Positions 1-7,764 are shown, numbered from the stretch's first letter. The stretch is DNA of 14,781 nt from CAYFMP01 sp964344215 (GCA_964344215.1 CAYFMP010000084.1:1-14781); one strand, 5' to 3'. Made by a program: numbers and translations. The notes: generated by a model from the letters alone, not told the origin.

Positions 1-314
<314 letters not shown>

Positions 315-348
315 GGCGCAAGGCTCCAAGGGTCGAGACCAGCGTCCC

Positions 349-377
349 TATCTGTGGCATCCAACCTCCCAGGTCAA
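349..377 (-). promoter_or_regulatory. Candidate promoter for glnS
   Basis: On the minus strand a TTGACC -35 box (377-372) is followed after 17 bases by a poor -10 match, CAGATA (354-349). It lies about 35 bases upstream of the glnS start. The -35 is good and the -10 is weak, so the call is tentative. If real, glnS kept its own promoter and the foreign segment lies upstream of about position 380. Confidence 0.33.
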
Positions 378-497
378 GCCACGACAACAAGTCCGACTTA
401 CACGCGAGCCTACGCACAACGGGCATGTTAGACGGAAATCAGTCGCGAGGCTATTTCATGAAATCGAACATTGACGAAGAGGCCAATTGCCAGAGAA

Positions 498-929
498 CTA
501 GAGGTGCTCAATCTCAACGTCGCCCCACTTGTTCCTCAGGTACTCTGCGACAAGCCGTCGATGACAATGGTGTGGTTTGTCCTCACTGCAAAGCAGGCAC
601 CCCCCATCTAGGCTCTCGCGATCCAGTTCCTCGATTCTCCGCTGAGCCATAAGGTCGAGGAATCTTTCCTCGTATTCCTGCCATGGCCGCTTGTGCTTCT
701 TGTAGGCATCAAGAATGTCCTGGGTCGGAGCAAGGTTGGGCATGTGTTTGTATCCCATGCCGCAGATTACATCGGCGAAATACGATAGATCGTCGCGTTT
801 TGCGAACCCAGCGAGTTGGGACTTATTGTTCAGGCGGACATCGATGATCTTCGTTGTGCCGGACCTCTTCAGCCGGTCGAAGAAGTTCTTGGCCGTCGTC
901 TTGGTAAAGCCGATGGTGAAGAGTTTCAT
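498..929 (-). CDS. DUF488 family protein (short type)
   Basis: A 143-residue DUF488 protein. It has the family's N-terminal TIGF strand (residues 5-8), the I-I-D-V-R segment (28-32) ending strand two, and the C-terminal hallmark LLCSEDKPHHCHR (112-124) with Cys114, Cys122 and His123. These Cys/His residues are the family's conserved putative active-site or metal-binding positions. The biochemical function of DUF488 is not established. The start ATG at 929-927 begins MKLFTIGF directly before the first conserved strand, so little can be missing. It is the third gene of a probable operon, 30 bases after the second DUF488 gene. It differs strongly from that neighbour, lacking the long C-terminal extension, so this is not a recent duplication. 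It is probably a soluble cytoplasmic protein, with a nucleic-acid-related role suspected from the OB-fold neighbour. Confidence 0.82.
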   Translation of the reverse strand: MKLFTIGFTKTTAKNFFDRLKRSGTTKIIDVRLNNKSQLAGFAKRDDLSYFADVICGMGYKHMPNLAPTQDILDAYKKHKRPWQEYEERFLDLMAQRRIEELDRESLDGGCLLCSEDKPHHCHRRLVAEYLRNKWGDVEIEHL

Positions 930-959
930 GCTGCTGATCAGTGTATTCCCGAACTCCGG

Positions 960-1565
960 CTAGGCCTCCGCACGTTCATTCATAGTCTGTTCGGTGTAAG
1001 CGATCGCATCGGCCTGCTTACGATAGGCGTCTCTGACAACCTCTTCTCTTGAACGGAACAAATCGGGTGAGGACATCTTCAGTGATTCGAGTAGTCGTTC
1101 AACGGACTGTTCATGGTTCTCAATTCTTCCGTCCGAAAGGATGTGCCGTACCGAAGCGCCCTGCTCTACGAGATTTTTCGCAACAAGGATTGTTCGGTGG
1201 CAGTGAAGGGGGTCTTTTTCCGCGCACATAAGCGCCGCGCGGCAATTCCCCGCTAATTCCATAACCTGTTCTAAGCCAAGTTTAAACGTAGCCGTCTCGG
1301 AAAGCAGGTCATACTGCACTTTTCCGTTTCGGTAGCAAGTCGGATCACTTGACCGCGCCCCTAGTTCCTCTCCCAAAAAAACGTACCTGAACCCATGTCT
1401 GCTCAATTCACCGCGGAGCGGTTCTCTGTTGAACTGCGGGTTAAATCGGCTGTAGGGGGCTGAACGCACGTCACAGATTGCGGAAATCGAATGCATTCTT
1501 AGCAGCCGAATGAACTCATCAATTGGATGATTTGAATGACCGATGGTGTAGATTGCAATTACCAA
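960..1565 (-). CDS. DUF488 family protein (long type), TTG start
   Basis: A 201-residue DUF488 protein of the longer class. The N-terminus has YTIGHSNHPIDEFIRLL (6-22), then ICDVRSAPYSRFNPQF (30-45). These are the classic first blocks of the family (TIGHS and DVR-x-P-S-R). The block ALMCAEKDPLHCHR (111-124) follows, with Cys114, Cys122 and His123. A helical, charged tail of about 60 residues closes the protein. The start is TTG at 1565-1563. No ATG or GTG fits, because the next Met (24) lies inside conserved sequence, and an AAGAAAG run sits just upstream. It begins 6 bases after the stop of the dual-OB gene, so the two are surely co-transcribed and perhaps translationally coupled. The activity is unknown; the conserved Cys/His residues suggest a catalytic or metal site. 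Confidence 0.85.
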   Translation of the reverse strand: MVIAIYTIGHSNHPIDEFIRLLRMHSISAICDVRSAPYSRFNPQFNREPLRGELSRHGFRYVFLGEELGARSSDPTCYRNGKVQYDLLSETATFKLGLEQVMELAGNCRAALMCAEKDPLHCHRTILVAKNLVEQGASVRHILSDGRIENHEQSVERLLESLKMSSPDLFRSREEVVRDAYRKQADAIAYTEQTMNERAEA

Positions 1566-1571
1566 TCTTTC

Positions 1572-2264
1572 TTAGGTCCCTGTGTCCGGGGTAATCACGG
1601 CCGCAACCAACTTGTAGGCCTTTCCGTTGAACACTTCCCCTAGGCTAATACATAGGATCGCATCCTCGACAGGATAAGTACCATCATTTCCAGCCAAATA
1701 TGCCTTCTCAATTTCTGGATCCGTTACCACAAGCCTATATAGAAGTTGGTTGAGCGAAAACGAAGCGCGGACTTTCCTTTTCGCGGGCCCGAACACACCG
1801 CCTTCCCTAGCCACACCTATTCGGAGATCGCCAGGGCGGACGAGACAAAGCGAAGATGCTATTCCAGGGAGTTCTCCTTCAGGCACTTCGTCATTGCTCC
1901 CATTGGAACTCGACGACCCATTAAACCATAGTGGACCAACGACGTCATCAAGCGCACCGTCTAAGTCGGTCCAATTCACAATACCAATCCTTTCCCAGTA
2001 GTATTCATCATTGATCAGGTGGTTTTCGATCTGATGCAAGTGTGGTTTTGGTTCGGCCATTGGCACGGAGATGATTTCCATCACTTTGGGACTCCGCCCA
2101 TCCTCATAGCGTCTTTCTTCTTCGGATATCTCTTCGGACGGTCGAGCGCTAACCGGGCGTACCCACTCTCCGTACCCATCGCCCAGCTTCTCCTTGCCGG
2201 CGATGCAACGACCGCTGTTCTTTCGCGAATTCGCCAAGCAAAGGATTGTTTTCTCGTAACTCAT
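1572..2264 (-). CDS. Dual-OB-domain-like protein associated with DUF488
   Basis: A 230-residue protein that opens with ILCLANSRKNSGRCIAGKE (7-25) and continues with GEWVRPVSARPSEEIS (32-47). I recognise this N-terminal pattern from proteins annotated as 'dual OB domain-containing', which tend to sit next to DUF488 genes. That assignment is from memory and was not searched. The pattern of short strands (VMEIISVPM, DLRIGVAREGGVFGPAKRK, KVRASFSL) fits a beta-barrel fold. There is no signal peptide or membrane segment. A Ser/Asn-rich linker (SSSSNGSN, about 117-124) separates the two halves. It is the first gene of the operon with two DUF488 genes and would be expected to bind nucleic acid or nucleotides if the OB assignment holds. 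The start is ATG 2264-2262, with only a weak GGTGG upstream. The role in the cell is unknown. Confidence 0.7.
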   Translation of the reverse strand: MSYEKTILCLANSRKNSGRCIAGKEKLGDGYGEWVRPVSARPSEEISEEERRYEDGRSPKVMEIISVPMAEPKPHLHQIENHLINDEYYWERIGIVNWTDLDGALDDVVGPLWFNGSSSSNGSNDEVPEGELPGIASSLCLVRPGDLRIGVAREGGVFGPAKRKVRASFSLNQLLYRLVVTDPEIEKAYLAGNDGTYPVEDAILCISLGEVFNGKAYKLVAAVITPDTGT

Positions 2265-2529
2265 CGAGACGCGCCACCTACAGATGGTCAGTATATTATT
2301 GATACCATAATAACGGGTATCCTGCTAGTGCTTCCACCAAATGAGTCTCATCAGGGATCGGTTTGCGGAAGTCGATGTTTGTGCACCAAGTCCGCGACAC
2401 CACAGCGGTCATGCAGATGTGACGAACGAGGCATTCACGGCGACGCAAGCGACCGCGTATCCTCACCACGATGGTCAATCTCGTCCGTGGTTAATAGCGG
2501 CCGGGGAAATGGGTTGGTTCGATAAGGGG

Positions 2530-2604
2530 TGGCTGGGGTACTTGGACTCGAACCAAGAATAACGGAATCAGAATCCGTCGTGTTGCCAATTACACCATAC
2601 CCCA
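2530..2604 (-). tRNA. tRNA-Gln(CTG), CCA encoded
   Basis: Read on the minus strand the segment folds as a complete cloverleaf of 75 nt. The acceptor stem is TGGGGTA (2604-2598) paired with TACCCCA (2540-2534). The D stem is GTGT/ACAC. The anticodon stem is ACGGA/TCCGT around loop TTCTGAT, giving anticodon CTG. The variable region has 4 bases, and the T stem CTTGG/CCAAG surrounds TTCGAGT. A discriminator G and an encoded CCA follow at 2533-2530. It decodes CAG, the major Gln codon in GC-rich genomes. Its 3' end faces the lower-GC cassette and the glnS gene. Confidence 0.97.
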
Positions 2605-2710
2605 CCATGCCGCCGAACGGGTTCCGAGGGACGGACTATTACAGCACAAGCGCCGCCGTGAACAGAGTGAAATCGGAGCCCGGCGCGGGCGTGGCGGCGC
2701 CAGCAACCGA

Positions 2711-2739
2711 TTGCCCGCGCTCGGCCGCCGTCCTAAGAT
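2711..2739 (+). promoter_or_regulatory. Candidate sigma-70-type promoter for ppx/gppA-rlmE
   Basis: TTGCCC (2711-2716) and TAAGAT (2734-2739) are separated by exactly 17 bases. They lie about 55 bases before the GTG start at 2795, with no other gene between. TTGCC-type -35 boxes are usual in alphaproteobacterial housekeeping promoters. Confidence 0.45.
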
Positions 2740-2794
2740 GCCTGTGTGAGATGGACGGCGGAGCGCCGCCGCGGCAAGCGAGGAGGCCGACCCG

Positions 2795-3838
2795 GTGCCG
2801 AAAGCCCGAACCCGAGTGTCGCGCACGCATAGAAGGAGGCGGCCCCATGCCCCGCCGCCGCCGACTTACGCCGCCATCGACCTCGGCACCAACAACTGCC
2901 GCCTGCTGGTCGCCCGGCCCAGCGACGACGGTTTCACGGTGATCGACGGATTTTCGCGGATCGTCCGCTTGGGCGAGGGCCTGGCCGACAGCGGCCGTCT
3001 CGGCGAGGCCGCGATTGGGCGCACCGTCGACGCGCTGAAGGTGTGTGCCGCCAAGATCCGCGAGCGCGGTGCTGGGCGCGTGCGCTGCATCGCCACCGAG
3101 GCCTGCCGGCGGGCCGACAACGGAGATACCTTCCTCGATACCGTCAAGCAGGAGACCGGCCTCGCCTTCGAGACGGTCAGCGCCGAGACCGAGGCGGAAC
3201 TGACTTTGTGTGGCTGTGCGCCGCTGCTGAAGACCGGCCACAAACACGCGCTGCTGTTCGACATCGGCGGCGGCAGCACCGAAGTGATGTGGATCGACGC
3301 CCGGAACCTGCACCGGCCGCAGGCGCTCGGCGTCCTGTCGCTGCCGTTGGGAGTCGTCAGCCTAGCCGAACGGTACGGCTGCGGCGTCATGCCCGAAGCG
3401 GTGCACCGCGAGATCGTATCGGTGATCGACGCCGGCCTGGCGCCATTCTGCGCCGAACACGGAATCCGCAGCGCCATCGACGGCGACCATGTACAGATGA
3501 TCGGCACTTCGGGAACGGTGACGACGTTGGGCGCGCTCTATCTCGGGCTGCCGCGATACCAGCGTAACCGCGTCGACGGGCTTTCCATCCGTTTCGATTC
3601 GATCCGTGCGATGGCCGCCAAACTGTCCGGACTCGACCACGAGGCCAGACAGAAGCTGCCGTGCATCGGCAAGGAGCGGGCCGACCTGATGCTGATGGGA
3701 TGCGCCGTCTTGAGCGCCATCTGCGAGCGCTGGCCGGTCGGTTGCCTGCGGGCCGCCGACCGCGGCATCCGCGAAGGACTGCTGATGGGGATGATCGACG
3801 CCGACCGCAAGGGCGGGCCGCGGCTGGTGGCGGTCTGA
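2795..3838 (+). CDS. Ppx/GppA family phosphatase (exopolyphosphatase or pppGpp phosphohydrolase)
   Basis: A 347-residue member of the ASKHA-fold Ppx/GppA family, which hydrolyses terminal phosphates of polyphosphate and/or pppGpp. Visible motifs are the phosphate-1 loop AAIDLGTNNCRLLVA (26-40), TEACRRADN (101-109), SAETEAELTL (129-138) in the region of the catalytic Glu, the phosphate-2 loop LLFDIGGGSTEVMW (153-166), and IGTSGTVTTLGALYLGL (236-252) ending in RNRVDG. The length fits the short form without the C-terminal HD domain of E. coli Ppx. The start is GTG 2795-2797, chosen because AGGAGG (2781-2786) lies 8 bases upstream; the first 24 residues are Arg/Pro-rich and may be disordered. rlmE follows after 22 bases and is probably co-transcribed. 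Sequence alone does not separate polyphosphate from pppGpp preference, so no gene symbol is given. Confidence 0.9.
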   Translation: MPKARTRVSRTHRRRRPHAPPPPTYAAIDLGTNNCRLLVARPSDDGFTVIDGFSRIVRLGEGLADSGRLGEAAIGRTVDALKVCAAKIRERGAGRVRCIATEACRRADNGDTFLDTVKQETGLAFETVSAETEAELTLCGCAPLLKTGHKHALLFDIGGGSTEVMWIDARNLHRPQALGVLSLPLGVVSLAERYGCGVMPEAVHREIVSVIDAGLAPFCAEHGIRSAIDGDHVQMIGTSGTVTTLGALYLGLPRYQRNRVDGLSIRFDSIRAMAAKLSGLDHEARQKLPCIGKERADLMLMGCAVLSAICERWPVGCLRAADRGIREGLLMGMIDADRKGGPRLVAV

Positions 3839-3860
3839 GCCTCCTCACGAAACAGCCGCC

Positions 3861-4604
3861 ATGACATCGCGCAAATCCGGTTCCGGCAGATCCAGGAAAA
3901 GGCGCGGTGCTGTGCTGTCGGGTCGCGGCCTCCACCAAAAGGTGCGCACCGCCAGGGGTCGCAAGCCGTCGTCGACGCGATGGCTGCAACGCCAATTGAA
4001 CGACCCCTACGTGCGCGAGGCCGACAGCCGCGGCTACCGCTCGCGGGCCGCCTTCAAGCTGATCGAGCTCGACGATCGCTTCCGGTTCCTGCGTCCCGGC
4101 GCCCGGGTCGTCGACCTCGGCTGTGCGCCCGGCGGCTGGACCCAGGTCGCGGTTGAGCGGACCGGCGCGCGAGGCGACGGCCGCGGCCGCCGCGGCGCCG
4201 TCGTTGGCGTCGACTTGAACGAGGTCGAGCCGATCGCCGGGGCCCGGCTCATCCAGTGCGATTTCCTCGACGACGAGGCACCCGCCCTGATCACCGAAGC
4301 GCTCGGCGGCCCGGCCGACGTGGTGCTGTCGGACATGGCCGCGCCGACCACCGGCCACGCCGCCACCGACCACATGCGGATCATGGCGCTGCTGGAGGCG
4401 GCGGCCGATTTCGCTACCGAAATCCTCAAGCCCGGCGGCGCTTTCGTCGGCAAGGTCCTGCAGGGCGGCACCGAAGCCGAGCTGCTGGCCCGCCTCAAGC
4501 GCGACTTCAGGACCGTCAAGCACGCCAAGCCGCCGGCCAGCCGCGCCGATTCGGCGGAAATGTATGTCGTCGCGCTGGGTTTCCGGGGCGCAACAGACGA
4601 CTGA
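3861..4604 (+). CDS. rlmE: 23S rRNA (uridine-2552-2'-O)-methyltransferase RlmE (RrmJ/FtsJ)
   Basis: A SAM-dependent 2'-O-methyltransferase that modifies U2552 in the A loop of 23S rRNA late in 50S assembly. The 247-residue protein has a basic tail of about 40 residues, longer than in E. coli (about 209 aa in total) and common in alphaproteobacteria. The core begins at WLQRQLNDPYVREADSRGYR (41-60). The SAM motif is VVDLGCAPGGWTQVA (83-97). The catalytic K-D-K-E tetrad is complete: Lys66 in SRAAFKL, Asp158 in LSDMAAP, Lys198 in GGAFVGKVLQGG and Glu233 in SAEMYVVALGF. A short GDGRGRRG insert (105-112) follows the SAM motif. It lies 22 bases after the Ppx/GppA gene on the same strand, so an operon is likely. 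The ATG at 3861 has only a weak ribosome site. Confidence 0.95.
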   Translation: MTSRKSGSGRSRKRRGAVLSGRGLHQKVRTARGRKPSSTRWLQRQLNDPYVREADSRGYRSRAAFKLIELDDRFRFLRPGARVVDLGCAPGGWTQVAVERTGARGDGRGRRGAVVGVDLNEVEPIAGARLIQCDFLDDEAPALITEALGGPADVVLSDMAAPTTGHAATDHMRIMALLEAAADFATEILKPGGAFVGKVLQGGTEAELLARLKRDFRTVKHAKPPASRADSAEMYVVALGFRGATDD

Positions 4605-4643
4605 GCAGGATTCCAACGACTCGCTGAAGGATGGCGGCGCCGT

Positions 4644-4693
4644 CCCTCCTAATACTTCGAAACGGCCGTGCTGCGGGCTCCTCAGCATGAGGG
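4644..4693. repeat. Dispersed alphaproteobacterial intergenic repeat (REP-like)
   Basis: In the rlmE-guaB gap the minus strand reads CCCTCATGCTGAGGAGC, then CCGCAG, then CGTTTCGAAGTATTAGG. This strongly resembles a palindromic repeat that I know from many alphaproteobacterial genomes (CCTCATGcTGAGGAgc...cgTcTCGAAggATGAGG). It contains the perfect short hairpin CCTCA/TGAGG (4680-4684 with 4688-4692). The far arm is degenerate. A related GAAGGATGG string recurs at 4626-4634 and 4740-4748. The match is from memory, not a search. Confidence 0.5.
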
Positions 4694-4805
4694 TTTTGCC
4701 GGAACTTCCTCGTCCCGCGCTGGCGCGAAGCACCGGACCGAAGGATGGGATAGAAGATCGCCGCATCCGGCTCTCAGGCCATCCCACCGATGCCGCCGAT
4801 CTTTC

Positions 4806-4833
4806 TTGGCAAGGGCGCGATCATGTGTATGAT
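4806..4833 (+). promoter_or_regulatory. Candidate sigma-70-type promoter for guaB
   Basis: TTGGCA (4806-4811) and TATGAT (4828-4833) are 16 bases apart, the best promoter-like pair in the window. The expected transcription start near 4840 gives a leader of about 38 bases to the guaB ATG. No purine-responsive riboswitch fits in that short leader. Confidence 0.55.
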
Positions 4834-4877
4834 GGCGCGCCAATTCTGTTCACTTCCAAACGTGACACGGAGGCGGC

Positions 4878-6356
4878 ATGACGGACATCAGAGAAGCGCT
4901 CACCTTCGACGACGTCCTGCTGGTGCCCGCCGCATCCAGCATCCTTCCGGCCGACACCGACACCCGCACCCGCCTGACCCGCGAGATCGAGTTGGGCATC
5001 CCGCTGCTGAGCGCCGCCATGGACACGGTGACCGAAAGCGGGCTGGCCATCGCCATGGCGCAGCTCGGCGGCATCGGCGTCATCCACAAGAACATGGAGC
5101 CCGACGAGCAGGCCTCCCAGGTGCGCCGCGTCAAGAAGTTCGAATCGGGAATGGTCATCAACCCGCTGACCATCGCGCCGGACGCCACGTTGGCCGACGC
5201 CATCCGCCTGAAGGAGAAGAACGGATTCTCCGGCATCCCGGTGGTCGACCCGATATCGGAAAAGCTGGTCGGTATCCTGACCAACCGCGACATCCGTTTC
5301 GCCGACAACCCCGAGCAGCCGGTCAACGAGCTGATGACCGCGCACACCGACGAGGCGCCGCTGATCACGGTGCCGGAGGGAACGTCCCGCGAGGACGCCA
5401 AGAAGCTTCTGCACAAGCACCGCATCGAGCGCCTGCTGGTCGCCGATACCGAATTTCGCTGCATCGGCCTGATCACCGTCAAGGACATCGAGAAGGAACA
5501 GCAGTTCCCCGACTCGTGCAAGGACGCCAAGGGCCAGCTCAGGGTCGCCGCCGCCACCGGGGTCGGGGCGGCCGGTCGCGAGCGCGCCGCGGCGCTGATC
5601 GAGGCCGGCGTCGACGTCGTCGTCGTCGATACCGCGCACGGCCATTCCGACGGCGTCCTCAAGGCGGTCGAGCGCATCAAGGGATTGAGCAACGAAACCC
5701 AGATCGTCGCCGGCAACGTGGCGACGCCGGATGGCGCCCGCGCCCTGATCGACTCCGGCGCCGATTGCGTCAAGGTCGGTATCGGGCCGGGCACCATCTG
5801 CACGACCCGAATGGTGGCCGGCGTCGGCATGCCGCAGCTGTCGGCCATCATCGAGGTTGCGGACGTGTGCCAGAAGGCCGACGTGCCGTTCATCGCCGAC
5901 GGCGGCATCAAGTATTCCGGCGACATCGCCAAGGCGCTGGCGGCCGGTGCCGAAGCGGTCATGATCGGTTCGCTGTTCGCCGGCACCGACGAGAGCCCCG
6001 GCGAGGTCTTCCTCTATCAGGGGCGGTCGTACAAATCGTACCGCGGCATGGGCTCGATCGGCGCCATGGCGCGCGGCTCGGCCGACCGCTATTTCCAGCA
6101 GGAGGTCTCCGACAATCTCAAGCTGGTGCCCGAAGGGGTCGAGGGCCGGGTCCCCTACAAGGGGCCGCTCGGCACCATCGTCCACCAGCTGGTCGGCGGC
6201 TTGCGCGCCGCCATGGGCTACACCGGCAGCGCCACCGTCGGCGAGTTGCGGGCCAACACCAGGTTCCGCCGCGTTACCGCCTCGGGCCTGCGCGAAAGCC
6301 ACGTCCACGACGTCACCATCACCCGCGAAGCGCCCAATTACGGCAGCCGCGAATAG
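4878..6356 (+). CDS. guaB: Inosine-5'-monophosphate dehydrogenase
   Basis: Catalyses NAD-dependent oxidation of IMP to XMP, the committed step of GMP synthesis, in the cytoplasm. The 492-residue length is typical. The N-terminus EALTFDDVLLVPAASSILP (6-24) opens the TIM barrel. A tandem CBS (Bateman) module is inserted at about 93-205, with FSGIPVVD (117-124) and RIERLLVAD (182-190). The catalytic loop GIGPGTICTTRMVAGVG (301-317) carries Cys308, which forms the covalent thioimidate. IMP contacts are in FIADGGIKYSGD (338-349) and the flap has the Arg404-Tyr405 pair in GSADRYFQ. The ATG at 4878 follows ACGGAGGCGG, a good ribosome site. rsmB begins 15 bases after the stop, so both are likely on one transcript. 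The gene appears intact and functional. Confidence 0.98.
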   Translation: MTDIREALTFDDVLLVPAASSILPADTDTRTRLTREIELGIPLLSAAMDTVTESGLAIAMAQLGGIGVIHKNMEPDEQASQVRRVKKFESGMVINPLTIAPDATLADAIRLKEKNGFSGIPVVDPISEKLVGILTNRDIRFADNPEQPVNELMTAHTDEAPLITVPEGTSREDAKKLLHKHRIERLLVADTEFRCIGLITVKDIEKEQQFPDSCKDAKGQLRVAAATGVGAAGRERAAALIEAGVDVVVVDTAHGHSDGVLKAVERIKGLSNETQIVAGNVATPDGARALIDSGADCVKVGIGPGTICTTRMVAGVGMPQLSAIIEVADVCQKADVPFIADGGIKYSGDIAKALAAGAEAVMIGSLFAGTDESPGEVFLYQGRSYKSYRGMGSIGAMARGSADRYFQQEVSDNLKLVPEGVEGRVPYKGPLGTIVHQLVGGLRAAMGYTGSATVGELRANTRFRRVTASGLRESHVHDVTITREAPNYGSRE

Positions 6357-6371
6357 CCCCAAGAGCGGCCG

Positions 6372-7718
6372 ATGACCCCCGGCGCGCGCATCGAGGCGGC
6401 GATCGAACTCCTGACCGAGATCTGGGGCGGCCGGACGCCGGCCGATGCGGTGGTCGATGCGTATTTCCGCAAGCGCCGCTACGCCGGCGCGTCGGACCGC
6501 CGCGCCGTCACCGATCGGCTCTACGGAGTGCTGCGCCGCCGCGCCCGGATCGACTGGTGGATCGGGCGCACCGGCACGGCGCTCGACGCCGGCCCGCGCG
6601 CCCGCGTCATCGCCGACCTGGCGCTGAGCGACCGGCTGGCGCCCGAGCGGACGGCCGAGCTGTTCAGCGGCGCCACCCATTGTCCCGAACCGATGAGCGA
6701 GGCCGAGACCGAGCTCGCCGACCAGCTCTACGGCCGCCCCCTGGTCCATCGCGACATGCCCGATTCCGTGCACTACGAATACCCCGAGTGGATGGACGCT
6801 TCGTTGCGCGCCATCTGGGGCGAGCGGCTCGAGGACGAGGTCGCCGCGCTCAACCAGCCGGCCCCGGTCGATCTCCGCGTCAACACCCTGAAGGCGACCA
6901 CGGAAGAAGCGCAGGCGGCGTTGGCGGCCGACGGTGTCGAGGCCGAGCCGACGCCGTTGTCGCCGCTGGGACTGAGGCTGACCGGCAAGACGCGCCTGGG
7001 CGGCACCCAGGCCTTCAAGAACGGCCTCGTCGAGGTCCAGGACGAAGGCTCGCAACTGGTGGCGATGCTGACCGGCGCCGAGCCCGGCATGACGGTCGTC
7101 GACTTCTGCGCCGGCGCCGGCGGCAAGACCCTGGCCCTGGCCGCCGCCATGGGCGTCGACAACGGCGGCGACAACAACAACGGCGGCCGCATCGCCGGGC
7201 GTCTGATCGCCTGCGACGTCTCCGGGTTCCGCATGGAACGCATGGAACCGCGTCTGAAGCGGGCCGGCGCCTACGGCGTCAAGACCCGGGTCGTCGCCGC
7301 CCGCAACGATCCCTGGGTCGAGGACTTCGCCCGCCACGCCGAGCGTGTGCTGGCCGACGTCCCGTGCACCGGCACCGGCGCCTGGCGGCGCGATCCGGAG
7401 GCGCGCTGGCGGTTCCAACCGACCGACCTCGACGACATCCGCGCCCGCCAGCGGCGAATCCTCGCCGACGCCGCCGGCCTCGTCAAACCGGGCGGCCGGC
7501 TGGTCTACGCCACCTGTTCGCTGCTGCAGGAAGAGAACGAGCAGCAACTGGCTTGGTTTCTGGGCCATCGCGACGATTTCCGGGTGCTGCCGATCGACTC
7601 CGTGTGGAGCCGAACGGTCGGTGGGCCGCCGCCGCCGCCGGGGCCGTGCCTGCGCCTGAGCCCGGCCAGCACCGGTACCGACGGGTTTTTCTGTGCGATT
7701 ATGGAACGAACGGCGTAA
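6372..7718 (+). CDS. rsmB: RsmB/NOP-type rRNA cytosine-C5 methyltransferase
   Basis: A SAM-dependent m5C RNA methyltransferase of the RsmB/Sun family; E. coli RsmB modifies C967 of 16S rRNA. The protein has 448 residues. An N-terminal helical NusB-like region (about 1-105) precedes the catalytic core. The SAM motif is TVVDFCAGAGGKTLALAAAMG (241-261; key residues Asp244, Gly248, Gly250). Both family cysteines are present: Cys332 in DVPCTGTGAWRRDPEARW and Cys382 in VYATCSLLQEEN, which serve in covalent catalysis and release. A short Asn/Gly/Asp-rich insert (263-272) sits between motif I and the next strand, and a polyproline turn (419-423) lies near the C-terminus. It is 15 bases downstream of guaB. 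Exact site specificity cannot be read from sequence, so RsmB is the nearest name rather than a proven ortholog. Confidence 0.9.
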   Translation: MTPGARIEAAIELLTEIWGGRTPADAVVDAYFRKRRYAGASDRRAVTDRLYGVLRRRARIDWWIGRTGTALDAGPRARVIADLALSDRLAPERTAELFSGATHCPEPMSEAETELADQLYGRPLVHRDMPDSVHYEYPEWMDASLRAIWGERLEDEVAALNQPAPVDLRVNTLKATTEEAQAALAADGVEAEPTPLSPLGLRLTGKTRLGGTQAFKNGLVEVQDEGSQLVAMLTGAEPGMTVVDFCAGAGGKTLALAAAMGVDNGGDNNNGGRIAGRLIACDVSGFRMERMEPRLKRAGAYGVKTRVVAARNDPWVEDFARHAERVLADVPCTGTGAWRRDPEARWRFQPTDLDDIRARQRRILADAAGLVKPGGRLVYATCSLLQEENEQQLAWFLGHRDDFRVLPIDSVWSRTVGGPPPPPGPCLRLSPASTGTDGFFCAIMERTA

Positions 7719-7764
7719 ATTGCCCGAATTCTGCCGTTTTTGTGCGGTAATACTCGTCTCGCTC

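Larger units (their letters stand above)
380..2529. other. Lower-GC cassette between glnS and tRNA-Gln, possible genomic islet
   Basis: Base composition drops visibly here relative to both flanks, with many A/T third positions and AT-rich codons such as AAA, AAT, TCA and GTA. It holds a compact minus-strand operon (DuOB-type, DUF488, DUF488) and two non-coding flanks, about 315-497 and 2265-2529. The right side touches the 3' end of tRNA-Gln, a common integration target. I searched by eye for a copy of the tRNA 3' end near 315-430 and found none. There is no integrase, transposase or inverted-repeat pair. Horizontal origin is therefore inferred from composition, gene content and position only. 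Confidence 0.5.

Noticed and set aside
315..497. Possible att duplicate of the tRNA-Gln 3' end at the left side of the low-GC segment.
   Set aside because: Scanning for the T-arm and acceptor sequence (CTTGGACTCGAACCAAG) gave no credible copy.
2296..2478. A 60-codon minus-strand ORF containing IDFRKPIPDETHL, faintly like the IPDET motif of IS5-type transposases.
   Set aside because: The match is five residues, the flanking FRHLLE-type block is missing, no terminal repeats are seen, and the start context is poor. It could be a decayed fragment, but this cannot be supported.
3387..4787. A 466-codon minus-strand open frame across the Ppx/GppA and RlmE genes.
   Set aside because: It is antisense to two well-supported genes, has low-complexity Arg/Gly/Ala composition, and shows no recognisable domain.
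4790..7750. A 986-codon plus-strand open frame, and a 915-codon minus-strand open frame at 4821-7568.
   Set aside because: Both are Arg/Gly/Ala- or Asp/Gly-rich shadows of guaB and rsmB caused by high GC. They hold no domain and overlap two certain genes.
7719..7760. A terminator after rsmB.
   Set aside because: GCCG...CGG pairing around TTTTTGTG is too short to call, although the region is T-rich.
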